Source of the DNA: an uncultured Actinomycetes bacterium
GTDB taxonomy: Bacteria > Actinomycetota > Thermoleophilia > Gaiellales > F1-60-MAGs149
Direction: 5' to 3'
Assembly (NCBI GenBank): GCA_903873565.1
Contig: CAIQOY010000052.1
Coordinates: 1-8,071 of the forward strand
Length of the DNA: 8,071 nt
Position 1 is the first letter of the stretch; the number at the start of each line of letters is the position of its first letter. The notes beneath the pieces are model-generated. The model made no database searches and was not told where the DNA came from. It worked only from the letters and a program-made list of their open reading frames with translations. The position numbers and the translations under genes are program-made. Shown here piece by piece: positions 1 to 4,547 of this stretch.

Positions 1-173
1 CCGGCCCCGGAGCCGACATCGACGAGCGGGCCGGTCTCGGCGACGAGCAGGTCGAGGCTGGAGCGGGCGTCGGCGAGGTGTTCGGCGAGCGCCGCGGGGG
101 AGGGGTCGGCGACGAGCCGCTGGCGCGCGTACGCGATCAGGTCGAGCAGGGGTGCGGCCGGGTCCTGTTTCAC
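1..173 (-). CDS. rsmG: RsmG (GidB), 16S rRNA 7-methylguanosine methyltransferase, N-terminal part only
   Basis: The first 57 codons are present; the gene runs off the left edge of the window. RsmG is a cytosolic S-adenosylmethionine-dependent enzyme that methylates a guanine at N7 in the 530 loop of 16S rRNA. The visible part is a helical N-terminal region followed by VDVGSGA at residues 51-57, which is the start of the family's SAM-binding motif (D-x-GSGAG). The start chosen is GTG at 173-171, giving VKQDPAAPLL at the N-terminus. This GTG lies inside a parS-like site. The frame stays open upstream and would read PFHVKQ, resembling the FHVK start seen in other rsmG genes that overlap parS, but I see no ATG, GTG or TTG closer to jag in that frame and no clear Shine-Dalgarno. 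It follows jag after 44 bp. Family identity is fairly sure from motif plus context; the start is less sure. Confidence 0.85.
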   Translation of the reverse strand, partial: MKQDPAAPLLDLIAYARQRLVADPSPAALAEHLADARSSLDLLVAETGPLVDVGSGA

Positions 174-180
174 GTGGAAC
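167..180. promoter_or_regulatory. parS: parS-like centromere site 1 (ParB binding)
   Basis: GTTTCACGTGGAAC differs at one base from the perfect 14-bp parS core GTTTCACGTGAAAC. It is a near palindrome centred on CACGTG. ParB binds such sites near the origin, spreads and drives chromosome segregation with ParA and SMC. The position is a usual one for parS, and parA/parB usually lie just beyond rsmG, outside this window. The site overlaps the presumed GTG start of rsmG. Confidence 0.87.
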
Positions 181-201
181 GGCGCTTCGCGGCCGCGCGG
201 C

Positions 202-215
202 GTTTCACGTGGAAC
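202..215. promoter_or_regulatory. parS: parS-like centromere site 2 (ParB binding)
   Basis: This is a second, identical GTTTCACGTGGAAC in the same orientation, 35 bp from the first (start to start). It lies in the 44-bp gap between the jag stop and the rsmG start. An exact 14-base repeat of a parS-like sequence in such a short gap is very unlikely by chance and supports a working ParB loading site. Confidence 0.88.
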
Positions 216-217
216 GC

Positions 218-967
218 CTAGCCGTCGGCGGGCCGCACGACGACGCAGCGCTGCGGCTCGCGGCCACCGGACTCCGTCACCACGTCGGGTCGGTCCTGCA
301 GGGCCAGGTGGACGATCTTGCGCTCGGCGCTCGACATCGGCTCGAGGGAGACCGGCCCGCCCGTGGCCAGCGCCTCCTGGGCGGCCCGCTCGGCGGTGTC
401 GCGCAGCACGGCCTCGCGGCGGCGCCGGTAGCCCTGGGCGTCGACGACGATCGGCTGCCCGTCGCCGGTCCCGCGCAGCACGATCGCGTTCACGAGGTAC
501 TGGACGGCGTCGATCGTGTGGCCGTGCTTGCCGATCAGGAGGCCGAGGTCGTCGCCCTCGACGGTGGCCACGAGCCCGTCCGGCCCCTGGCCGACGACCA
601 CCGCGGCGTCGAGGCCGATCCCGCCGCAGATCGCGTCGAGCAGCTCCCGCACGCGGTCGGCCTCCGGTCCCTCGGCCCGCGGCAGGGCGGGCTCCTCCGC
701 GCGGGGTCGGCGCGACGGCTTGCGGTCCGGGCGCCGCGGCGGGCGCGCGGCGGGAGCCGCGTCCGGGTCGGGCAGGACGGTCAGACGCGCCAGCACGCGC
801 GCGGGCTCGCGGCCGACGCCCATCAGCCCGCGCTCGCCCTCGGAGAGGACCTGCACGTCGACCGTGTCCTTGTCGAGCCCGGGGTAGCGCCGCTCGAGCT
901 CGCGGATCGCGGCCCAGCGCGCCTCGCCCACCGTCTCGCCGGTGCCCTCGACCGACGCCTCGTCCAC
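218..967 (-). CDS. jag: Jag/KhpB, KH-R3H RNA-binding protein (SpoIIIJ-associated)
   Basis: This 249-residue protein has the Jag domain order. A Jag-N domain covers about residues 5-62, ending in GLMGVGREPARV. A Pro/Arg/Ala-rich linker covers about 66-100. A KH domain covers about 105-180 with the GKHG loop at 146-149. A C-terminal R3H domain contains R216 and H220 in ERKIVH. The family (KhpB/EloR in other bacteria) binds RNA, usually as a partner of KhpA, and is linked to cell elongation and envelope control. It lies downstream of yidC almost everywhere, hence the name SpoIIIJ-associated. The start is GTG at 967-965, directly abutting the TAG stop of yidC with no spacer. A GGAAGG stretch about a dozen bases upstream, inside the end of yidC, can serve as ribosome binding site. 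Translation is probably coupled to yidC. Confidence 0.93.
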   Translation of the reverse strand: MDEASVEGTGETVGEARWAAIRELERRYPGLDKDTVDVQVLSEGERGLMGVGREPARVLARLTVLPDPDAAPAARPPRRPDRKPSRRPRAEEPALPRAEGPEADRVRELLDAICGGIGLDAAVVVGQGPDGLVATVEGDDLGLLIGKHGHTIDAVQYLVNAIVLRGTGDGQPIVVDAQGYRRRREAVLRDTAERAAQEALATGGPVSLEPMSSAERKIVHLALQDRPDVVTESGGREPQRCVVVRPADG

Positions 968-1927
968 CTAGTCGCCGCCCTTCCGGCCGCCCTTCGGCGG
1001 CTTGGCGGGCCGCTTGCGGCGCTGGGCCTTGTTGCGCGGGGCGGAGCCCGCACCGGCGTCCGCGGCGGGCGCATCGGCCTCCGCGGCGCCCTCGTCCCCG
1101 TCGGCCGGGGCCGGGGCGGCCTTCTCCTTGCGCGCCTTCGGCATCGCCGTGGACGAGCCGCCGCGGCCGAGGAGGCCGAGCACGCCGCCCTTCTTCTTGG
1201 CCTTGGGCATCTCCTGCTTGGCCGAGGGCGGCAGGGGCGGCGGGAACCAGACCCGGATCACGGCGGCCTGGCCGCAGGTCCAGAGGTTGGTGGTGATCCA
1301 GTAGATCAGGAGGCCGGCGGGGAAGACCGCGGCCCCGAACGGCGGATTGACGATGAAGTAGGCGAAGACGATCGGCAGGAAGATGAAGATGTACTTCTGC
1401 TTCGGGTCCATCGACGTCGGCATCAGGATCGTCGAGCCCATCTGCGAGAGCACGTACACGACCATCAGCGGCCACAGGGTCGTGCCCGGCAGGTCCTGCA
1501 GGTTCATCGTGATGTCGGGGATCCAGCCCCCGAACATCGACAGGTCGTCGCCGGCCAGGACCTCCTCGCCGATCTTGCTGAGCAGGATGTAGAGCGCGAA
1601 GAAGATCGGCAGCTGCACGAGGAGCGGCAGGCACGACCCGAACGGGTTGACCTTGTTCTCCTTGTAGAACGCCATCATCTCCTCGTTGAGGCGCTGGCGG
1701 TCGTCCTTGTACTTCTGCTGGAGCTTCTTGATCTCGGGCTGCAGGGCCTGCATCGCCCGGAACGACTGCTGCTGCTTGACGGTCAGGGGCAGCATCGCGA
1801 TGCGGACGATCACGGTCAGGACCACGATCGACCACGCCCAGGTGACGCCGAGGGTCTCGTGGATCGTCCGCAGCAGCCACTCGAGCGGCAGGACGATCGG
1901 GTCGAAGAGGGCGTAGAGGGTGTCCAT
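968..1927 (-). CDS. yidC: YidC/Oxa1/SpoIIIJ membrane protein insertase
   Basis: The product (319 residues) inserts and folds membrane proteins, alone or with SecYEG. It has the short Gram-positive/actinobacterial architecture and lacks the large periplasmic domain of proteobacterial YidC. An N-terminal hydrophobic segment covers about residues 4-22. Core membrane helices fall at about 30-50, 97-118, 152-170, 179-194 and 197-216. R42, in the first core helix (VIVRIAMLPLT), is the conserved arginine of the hydrophilic groove. Residues 52-95 form the charged cytoplasmic hairpin (KKLQQKYKDDRQRLNEEM), followed by the family-typical NPFGSCLPLLVQLPIF. The tail, about 237-319, is rich in Lys, Arg, Ala and Gly, with an acidic Ala-rich patch at 276-296; basic tails in this family contact the ribosome. 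ATG at 1927-1925 overlaps the yidD TGA by one base (TGATG), implying coupled translation. Confidence 0.96.
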   Translation of the reverse strand: MDTLYALFDPIVLPLEWLLRTIHETLGVTWAWSIVVLTVIVRIAMLPLTVKQQQSFRAMQALQPEIKKLQQKYKDDRQRLNEEMMAFYKENKVNPFGSCLPLLVQLPIFFALYILLSKIGEEVLAGDDLSMFGGWIPDITMNLQDLPGTTLWPLMVVYVLSQMGSTILMPTSMDPKQKYIFIFLPIVFAYFIVNPPFGAAVFPAGLLIYWITTNLWTCGQAAVIRVWFPPPLPPSAKQEMPKAKKKGGVLGLLGRGGSSTAMPKARKEKAAPAPADGDEGAAEADAPAADAGAGSAPRNKAQRRKRPAKPPKGGRKGGD

Positions 1928-2157
1928 CAGCGGGTCCGGCGCACCGGGTCGACCCCGCCATCATTCCACGGGTTGCAGCGCAGCAGGCGCCACACGGCCA
2001 GCACGGGGCCGACGAGGGGGCCCCGGTAGCGCACCGCGTCGATCGCGTAGCGCGAGCAGGTCGGCTCGAAGCGGCAGTTGCGGGTGGCCGGCGCGCCGCC
2101 CGGCCACAGCGGCCGCAGGACGTGCGCGTAGAGCCCGTGCAGCAGGTCGCCGATCAC
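1927..2157 (-). CDS. yidD: YidD, small membrane protein insertion efficiency factor
   Basis: YidD is a 76-residue membrane-associated protein that improves YidC/Sec-dependent insertion by an unclear mechanism. The family hallmarks are all visible: CRFEPTCSRYA at residues 28-38 with the conserved cysteine pair, a hydrophobic stretch PLVGPVLAVWRLL at about 47-59, and RCNPWNDGGVDPV at 60-72, matching the family's RCNPWxxGGxDPV ending. The start chosen is GTG at 2157-2155. It overlaps the rnpA stop by four bases (GTGA), and the length fits the family's usual 70-90 residues. The frame stays open far upstream, but that is an antisense-like shadow of rnpA and rpmH in GC-rich DNA. There is no strong Shine-Dalgarno, so re-initiation after rnpA is likely. 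Confidence 0.93.
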   Translation of the reverse strand: MIGDLLHGLYAHVLRPLWPGGAPATRNCRFEPTCSRYAIDAVRYRGPLVGPVLAVWRLLRCNPWNDGGVDPVRRTR

Positions 2158-2516
2158 GCGGCCGCCGCCTGCGCGCTCTGGCCGACGAGCTCGCCGATCT
2201 CCGCCACCAGCCAGTCGAAGCCCTGCTGGTCGACGGCGGCGTCGAGGCCCGGGCGGGCGACCAGGACGACGTCCACGCGGCCGGGCGGCTCGGGCAGCGC
2301 GGCGAACGCCTCGCGCAGCTGGCGCTTGAGCTTGTTGCGGACCACCGCGCCGCCCACCTTGCGCGACACCGCCACGCCAAGGCGGGCCTCCTCGGCGTCG
2401 TTGGGGAACGCGTAGGCGACGAGGTGGCGGCTCGAGGCGGAGCGGCCGCGCCGGTAGACCGCGTCGAACTCGGCCGAGCGGGTCAGCCGGCCGCGTCCCT
2501 GTGCGCCGCTCGGCAT
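2154..2516 (-). CDS. rnpA: RnpA, protein subunit of ribonuclease P
   Basis: RnpA (120 residues) binds the catalytic RnpB RNA and helps recognise the 5' leader of precursor tRNA. Family signs are RLTRSAEFDAVYRRGR near the N-terminus (residues 10-25) and the basic motif RNKLKRQLREAF at 60-71, equivalent to the RNR signature helix (RNRxKRxxRE) that contacts RNase P RNA. LGVAVSRKVGGAVVR precedes it. The start is ATG at 2516-2514, supported by GAGGA at 2526-2522 on the minus strand, five bases upstream and overlapping the rpmH stop codon. The frame remains open upstream through rpmH, but an earlier start would run through rpmH and lacks family support. It is eight bases after rpmH and overlaps yidD by four. 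Ending QSAQAAAA is low complexity and probably disordered. Confidence 0.95.
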   Translation of the reverse strand: MPSGAQGRGRLTRSAEFDAVYRRGRSASSRHLVAYAFPNDAEEARLGVAVSRKVGGAVVRNKLKRQLREAFAALPEPPGRVDVVLVARPGLDAAVDQQGFDWLVAEIGELVGQSAQAAAA

Positions 2517-2524
2517 CCGGGTCC

Positions 2525-2659
2525 TCAGGCCGACAGGCGCTTGCGGCCGCGGGCGCGGCGGCGGCGGACGACGGCCTGGCCGGCGCGGTTCGACATGCGC
2601 TTGCGGAACCCATGGGTCTTGGCGCGCTTGCGGACGTTGGGCTGGTAGGTGCGCTTCAT
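2525..2659 (-). CDS. rpmH: Large ribosomal subunit protein bL34
   Basis: This is a 44-residue, very basic protein, matching the normal size of bL34, a component of the 50S subunit. It begins MKRTYQPNVRKRAKTHGFRK, the classical L34 N-terminus, and ends RRRRARGRKRLSA, the classical C-terminus. The start is ATG at 2659-2657 and the stop TGA at 2527-2525. It is the first gene of the left-reading operon, and its own promoter lies about 30-60 bases upstream. In many bacteria rpmH and rnpA are co-transcribed from this position next to dnaA, as here. Confidence 0.98.
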   Translation of the reverse strand: MKRTYQPNVRKRAKTHGFRKRMSNRAGQAVVRRRRARGRKRLSA

Positions 2660-2687
2660 CTCGAATCCGGTTCCGGAGGGAGCGCGA

Positions 2688-2717
2688 AGCATACCGGCGG
2701 CCGCGGCGGCCCGGCAA
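2688..2717 (-). promoter_or_regulatory. Likely housekeeping promoter of the rpmH-rnpA-yidD-yidC-jag operon
   Basis: Reading the minus strand, TTGCCG (2717-2712) and TATGCT (2693-2688) are separated by 18 bp. They match four of six -35 and five of six -10 sigma-70-type consensus positions. The predicted transcript start near 2681 leaves a leader of roughly 20 bases before the rpmH ATG. No other good pair was seen in this gap on the minus strand. It is a sequence match only. Confidence 0.55.
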
Positions 2718-2722
2718 ACGGG

Positions 2723-2760
2723 AACCGCCGCGGAGGCCCGGCGGCGGGTCCGCGGCGGTT
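2723..2760. repeat. Perfect 12-bp inverted repeat in the rpmH-dnaA gap
   Basis: AACCGCCGCGGA (2723-2734) is the exact reverse complement of TCCGCGGCGGTT (2749-2760), with a 14-base G/C-rich loop (2735-2748). It lies just upstream of the -35 of the rpmH promoter. Its right arm ends in the first two bases of the DnaA-box-like TTATCCCCA. It could be a protein operator, a cruciform/hairpin at the origin, or chance in GC-rich DNA, though 12 of 12 pairing makes chance less likely. There is no T tract, so it does not look like an intrinsic terminator. Confidence 0.7.
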
Positions 2761-2790
2761 ATCCCCAGCTGTGGACGAGTCTGGGGATGG
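2759..2790. promoter_or_regulatory. DnaA-box cluster upstream of dnaA (origin and/or dnaA autoregulation)
   Basis: Three DnaA-box-like 9-mers lie in 32 bases. TTATCCCCA (2759-2767, plus) has one mismatch to TTATCCACA. TGTGGACGA (2770-2778; TCGTCCACA on minus) fits the relaxed high-GC form. TGGGGATGG (2782-2790; CCATCCCCA on minus) is a weaker variant. The outer two form a perfect inverted repeat, ATCCCCAG (2761-2768) and CTGGGGAT (2781-2788), around the middle box. Position beside dnaA fits initiation or autoregulation. Confidence 0.65.
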
Positions 2791-2792
2791 GC
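2769..2792 (+). repeat. Origin module copy 1 (upstream of dnaA)
   Basis: CTGTGGACG, then AGTCT, then GGGGATGGGC. The two constant blocks are identical to those at 4289-4312 on the other side of dnaA; only four of the 24 positions differ, all within the central five bases. The first block contains a DnaA box read on the minus strand. The duplication suggests a functional unit rather than scattered boxes. Confidence 0.6.
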
Positions 2793-2803
2793 CTGTGGGT
2801 CCC

Positions 2804-2832
2804 TGTTTTTCCCGCAAACACCGGGAATTCCC
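2804..2832. other. A+T-enriched patch with short dyad and a GGGAATTCCC palindrome
   Basis: TGTTT (2804-2808) and AAACA (2816-2820) form a small inverted repeat. They are followed by the perfect 10-bp palindrome GGGAATTCCC (2823-2832). Bases 2804-2829 are about 54% A+T in a sequence otherwise well above 70% G+C. It sits between the DnaA boxes and the presumed dnaA promoter. It could be part of an unwinding region or an operator; the role is inferred from position only. Confidence 0.4.
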
Positions 2833-2845
2833 CCGCCCGGTCGCC

Positions 2846-2875
2846 TTCCCCGCGCCCCCTCGGCGCTGCTAGCGT
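2846..2875 (+). promoter_or_regulatory. Possible dnaA promoter
   Basis: TAGCGT (2870-2875) is a good actinobacterial -10 (TANNNT), with a poor -35 candidate TTCCCC (2846-2851) 18 bp upstream. Transcription would begin near 2881-2883, only about 5-7 bases before the dnaA ATG at 2888. The mRNA would therefore be nearly leaderless, which fits the lack of a Shine-Dalgarno before dnaA. Confidence 0.4.
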
Positions 2876-2887
2876 CGCGCACTCGAC

Positions 2888-4279
2888 ATGTCCGGACCGG
2901 CTCCCTCCACTCCGGCCGGCGATCTCTGGACCGCGGTGTCCCGCGAGCTCCAGGAGTCGCTGGCGCCTGCGACCTACCGCGCCTGGTTCGGCCGTGCCGA
3001 GCCGGTCCTCCTGACGGACGAGCGCCTCGAGGTCGCCGTCCCCAACGACTTCGTGCGCGGCTGGATCTCCGGGCACTTCATGGATCTCGTCCTGGCCGCC
3101 GCCGCCTCGGCGCACGGCGCGCCGCTCGACGTGGCGCTCGTCCTCGGGGTGGAGGGCCCCGAGGCGGCGCCGCCCGAGATCCCGGCCCCGGCCCCGCCGG
3201 CGGCCGCAGCCCCGCCGGCCGCCGATCCGGCGCGCGAGGAGCCGGCGCGCGCGCCCCTCCTCAACCGCAACGCCACCTTCGACACGTTCGTGATCGGCCC
3301 CTCGAACCGCTTCGCCCACGCCGCCGCGCTGGCGGTCGCCGAGGCGCCGGGGCAGGCCTACAACCCGCTCGTCATCCACGGGGCGACCGGCCTCGGCAAG
3401 ACGCACCTGCTGCAGGCGATCGCCCACTACGTCACGGTCTCGAACCCGCGGCTGCGCACCTGCTACGCGACCTGCGAGTCGTTCACGAACGACTTCATCG
3501 AGGCGCTGCGGGAGAAGCGGATCGAGCAGTTCAAGGCCCGCTACCGCGGCTACGACGTGCTCCTGATCGACGACATCCAGTTCCTGTCGGGCCGCGAGGG
3601 GATCCAGGAGGAGTTCTTCCACACCTTCAACACCCTGCACGAGGGCGGCAGCCAGATCGTGCTCTCGTCGGACCGGCCGCCGCGCGAGATCGCCCGGCTC
3701 GAGGACCGGCTGCGCTCGCGCTTCGAGTGGGGCCTGATCACCGACGTGCAGACCCCGGACCTCGAGACGCGGATCGCGATCCTGCGCAAGAAGGCGGCGC
3801 GCGACGGGCTGGTCATCGACGACGGCGAGGTGCTGGCCCAGATCGCGATGCGCGTCCAGACGAACATCCGCGAGCTGGAGGGGGCGCTGACCCGCAGCGT
3901 GGCCTTCGCGACCCTCAACGGGGAGCCGCTGACCGTCGAGCTCGTGCGCGACGTGCTCCAGAACCAGTACCCCGAGGACGCCCGGCCGGTCACGGTGGAG
4001 GGCGTCCAGCGCGTCGTCGCCGAGTACTTCTCGCTGACCGTCGAGGATCTGCGCTCGGAGCGGCGCACCCAGACCGTGGTCTTCCCGCGCCAGGTCGCGA
4101 TGTACCTGAGCCGCGAGCTCACCGACCTCTCGCTGCCGCGCATCGGCCAGGCCTTCGGCGGCCGCGACCACACGACGATCCACTACGGGCACGAGAAGAT
4201 CGCCCGTCGCATGAAGGAGGATCGTTCGCTGTACAACCTGATCCAGGAGCTCACCTCCACGATCCGGCGGCTCGGATGA
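2888..4279 (+). CDS. dnaA: DnaA, chromosomal replication initiator ATPase
   Basis: DnaA (463 residues) binds DnaA boxes at the origin, melts it and helps load the replicative helicase. Domain I covers about residues 10-87. Domain II is a short Pro/Ala-rich linker, about 88-125, much shorter than in Streptomyces. Domain III is the AAA+ module: Walker A GATGLGKT at 165-172, Walker B DVLLIDDIQFL at 223-233, and RLRSRFEWGL at 274-283 with the probable arginine finger R278. Domain IV binds DNA; its signature GGRDHTTIH spans 424-432, with LPRIGQAF before it. The HYGHEKI that follows differs a little from the common MHAxxKI. The start is ATG at 2888, which gives a normal domain I; no Shine-Dalgarno is visible in CGCGCACTCGAC just upstream. 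All catalytic motifs are intact. DnaA-box-like sites on both sides of the gene suggest autoregulation. Confidence 0.99.
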   Translation: MSGPAPSTPAGDLWTAVSRELQESLAPATYRAWFGRAEPVLLTDERLEVAVPNDFVRGWISGHFMDLVLAAAASAHGAPLDVALVLGVEGPEAAPPEIPAPAPPAAAAPPAADPAREEPARAPLLNRNATFDTFVIGPSNRFAHAAALAVAEAPGQAYNPLVIHGATGLGKTHLLQAIAHYVTVSNPRLRTCYATCESFTNDFIEALREKRIEQFKARYRGYDVLLIDDIQFLSGREGIQEEFFHTFNTLHEGGSQIVLSSDRPPREIARLEDRLRSRFEWGLITDVQTPDLETRIAILRKKAARDGLVIDDGEVLAQIAMRVQTNIRELEGALTRSVAFATLNGEPLTVELVRDVLQNQYPEDARPVTVEGVQRVVAEYFSLTVEDLRSERRTQTVVFPRQVAMYLSRELTDLSLPRIGQAFGGRDHTTIHYGHEKIARRMKEDRSLYNLIQELTSTIRRLG

Positions 4280-4288
4280 CCCGGCGGC

Positions 4289-4312
4289 CTGTGGACGGAC
4301 CCGGGGATGGGC
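4289..4312 (+). repeat. Origin module copy 2 (downstream of dnaA)
   Basis: CTGTGGACG, then GACCC, then GGGGATGGGC. It matches copy 1 at 2769-2792 in 20 of 24 positions and has the same orientation and spacing. It begins nine bases after the dnaA stop codon. Confidence 0.6.
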
Positions 4313-4322
4313 GCGGGAGAGG

Positions 4323-4343
4323 GCGGGGACGGACGGGGGATCG
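4323..4343 (+). repeat. Degenerate third copy of the origin module
   Basis: GGACGGAC followed by GGGGGAT at 4327-4341 repeats the core of copy 2 (GGACGGAC, CC, GGGGAT at 4293-4308) with one base fewer, 34 bp further on. The leading CTGT is replaced by G/C, so the DnaA box itself is degraded. G-rich composition makes this copy less certain than the other two. Confidence 0.35.
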
Positions 4344-4351
4344 CTCCCCCG
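4334..4351 (+). terminator. Short GC-rich hairpin after dnaA (terminator or origin structure)
   Basis: CGGGGGA (4334-4340) pairs perfectly with TCCCCCG (4345-4351) across the loop TCGC, about 55 bases after the dnaA stop. There is no T tract, but high-GC actinobacterial terminators often lack one. It may end dnaA transcription or be part of origin structure. Confidence 0.35.
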
Positions 4352-4480
4352 CTACCGGCGCCGCCGCAGCCGCTTGCCCGGGCCCTGGGGGCCGATCGCC
4401 GCGCGATGCCCGATCCATCCCCAGCGCCGGACGCCGCCAGGCCGCGTCGTTGAGCCGAAACCCGGCATCCGTCCCCATCC

Positions 4481-4509
4481 TCCACAGCCCCTATGGTGAT
4501 GACTACCCT
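4481..4509 (+). promoter_or_regulatory. Possible dnaN promoter region
   Basis: TACCCT (4504-4509) fits a TANNNT -10, with TCCACA (4481-4486) 17 bp upstream as a weak -35. TATGGT (4492-4497) is an alternative -10. The weak -35 lies inside the DnaA-box-like TCCTCCACA (4478-4486), so DnaA could influence dnaN expression. No strong consensus pair is present. Confidence 0.3.
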
Positions 4510-4547
4510 ATGAACCTTCTAACCACGGAAACCACCATGGGGACCAG

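Larger units (their letters stand above)
4280..4547. other. dnaA-dnaN intergenic region, candidate oriC
   Basis: This 268-bp gap has no convincing protein gene. It holds several DnaA-box-like 9-mers: TGTGGACGG (4290-4298; CCGTCCACA on minus), CGGGGATGG (4302-4310), CCATCCCCA (4415-4423, plus), CCGTCCCCA (4469-4477, plus) and TCCTCCACA (4478-4486, plus). A 7-bp hairpin lies at 4334-4351. The right end, 4492-4538, is about 55% A+T, unusually high for this DNA, and could be the unwinding element and/or the dnaN promoter. In actinobacteria the origin is commonly mapped between dnaA and dnaN. The boxes are weak matches, so the limits of oriC are uncertain. Confidence 0.6.

Noticed and set aside
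152..2029. A 625-codon open frame on the plus strand covering rsmG start, jag, yidC and part of yidD
   Set aside because: It is antisense to four genes with clear family motifs. Its product is low-complexity (Arg, Gly, Ala, Leu, His, Asp) without any domain. Long stop-free antisense frames are expected at this G+C content.
2158..2882. Longer N-terminal extensions of rnpA or yidD
   Set aside because: The frames stay open through rpmH and beyond, but the extra sequence is shadow translation. rnpA has a good GAGGA before ATG 2516, and yidD has the coupled GTGA start and family-typical length.
2759..4192. A 477-codon open frame on the minus strand opposite dnaA
   Set aside because: It is entirely antisense to dnaA, would start inside dnaA and run into the DnaA-box cluster, and has no recognisable domain.
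4327..4351. Possible G-quadruplex or CRISPR-like repeats in the G-rich part of the dnaA-dnaN gap
   Set aside because: The G runs are irregular and too few for a firm quadruplex call, and there is no regular repeat-spacer structure. They are better described as degenerate module copies plus a hairpin.
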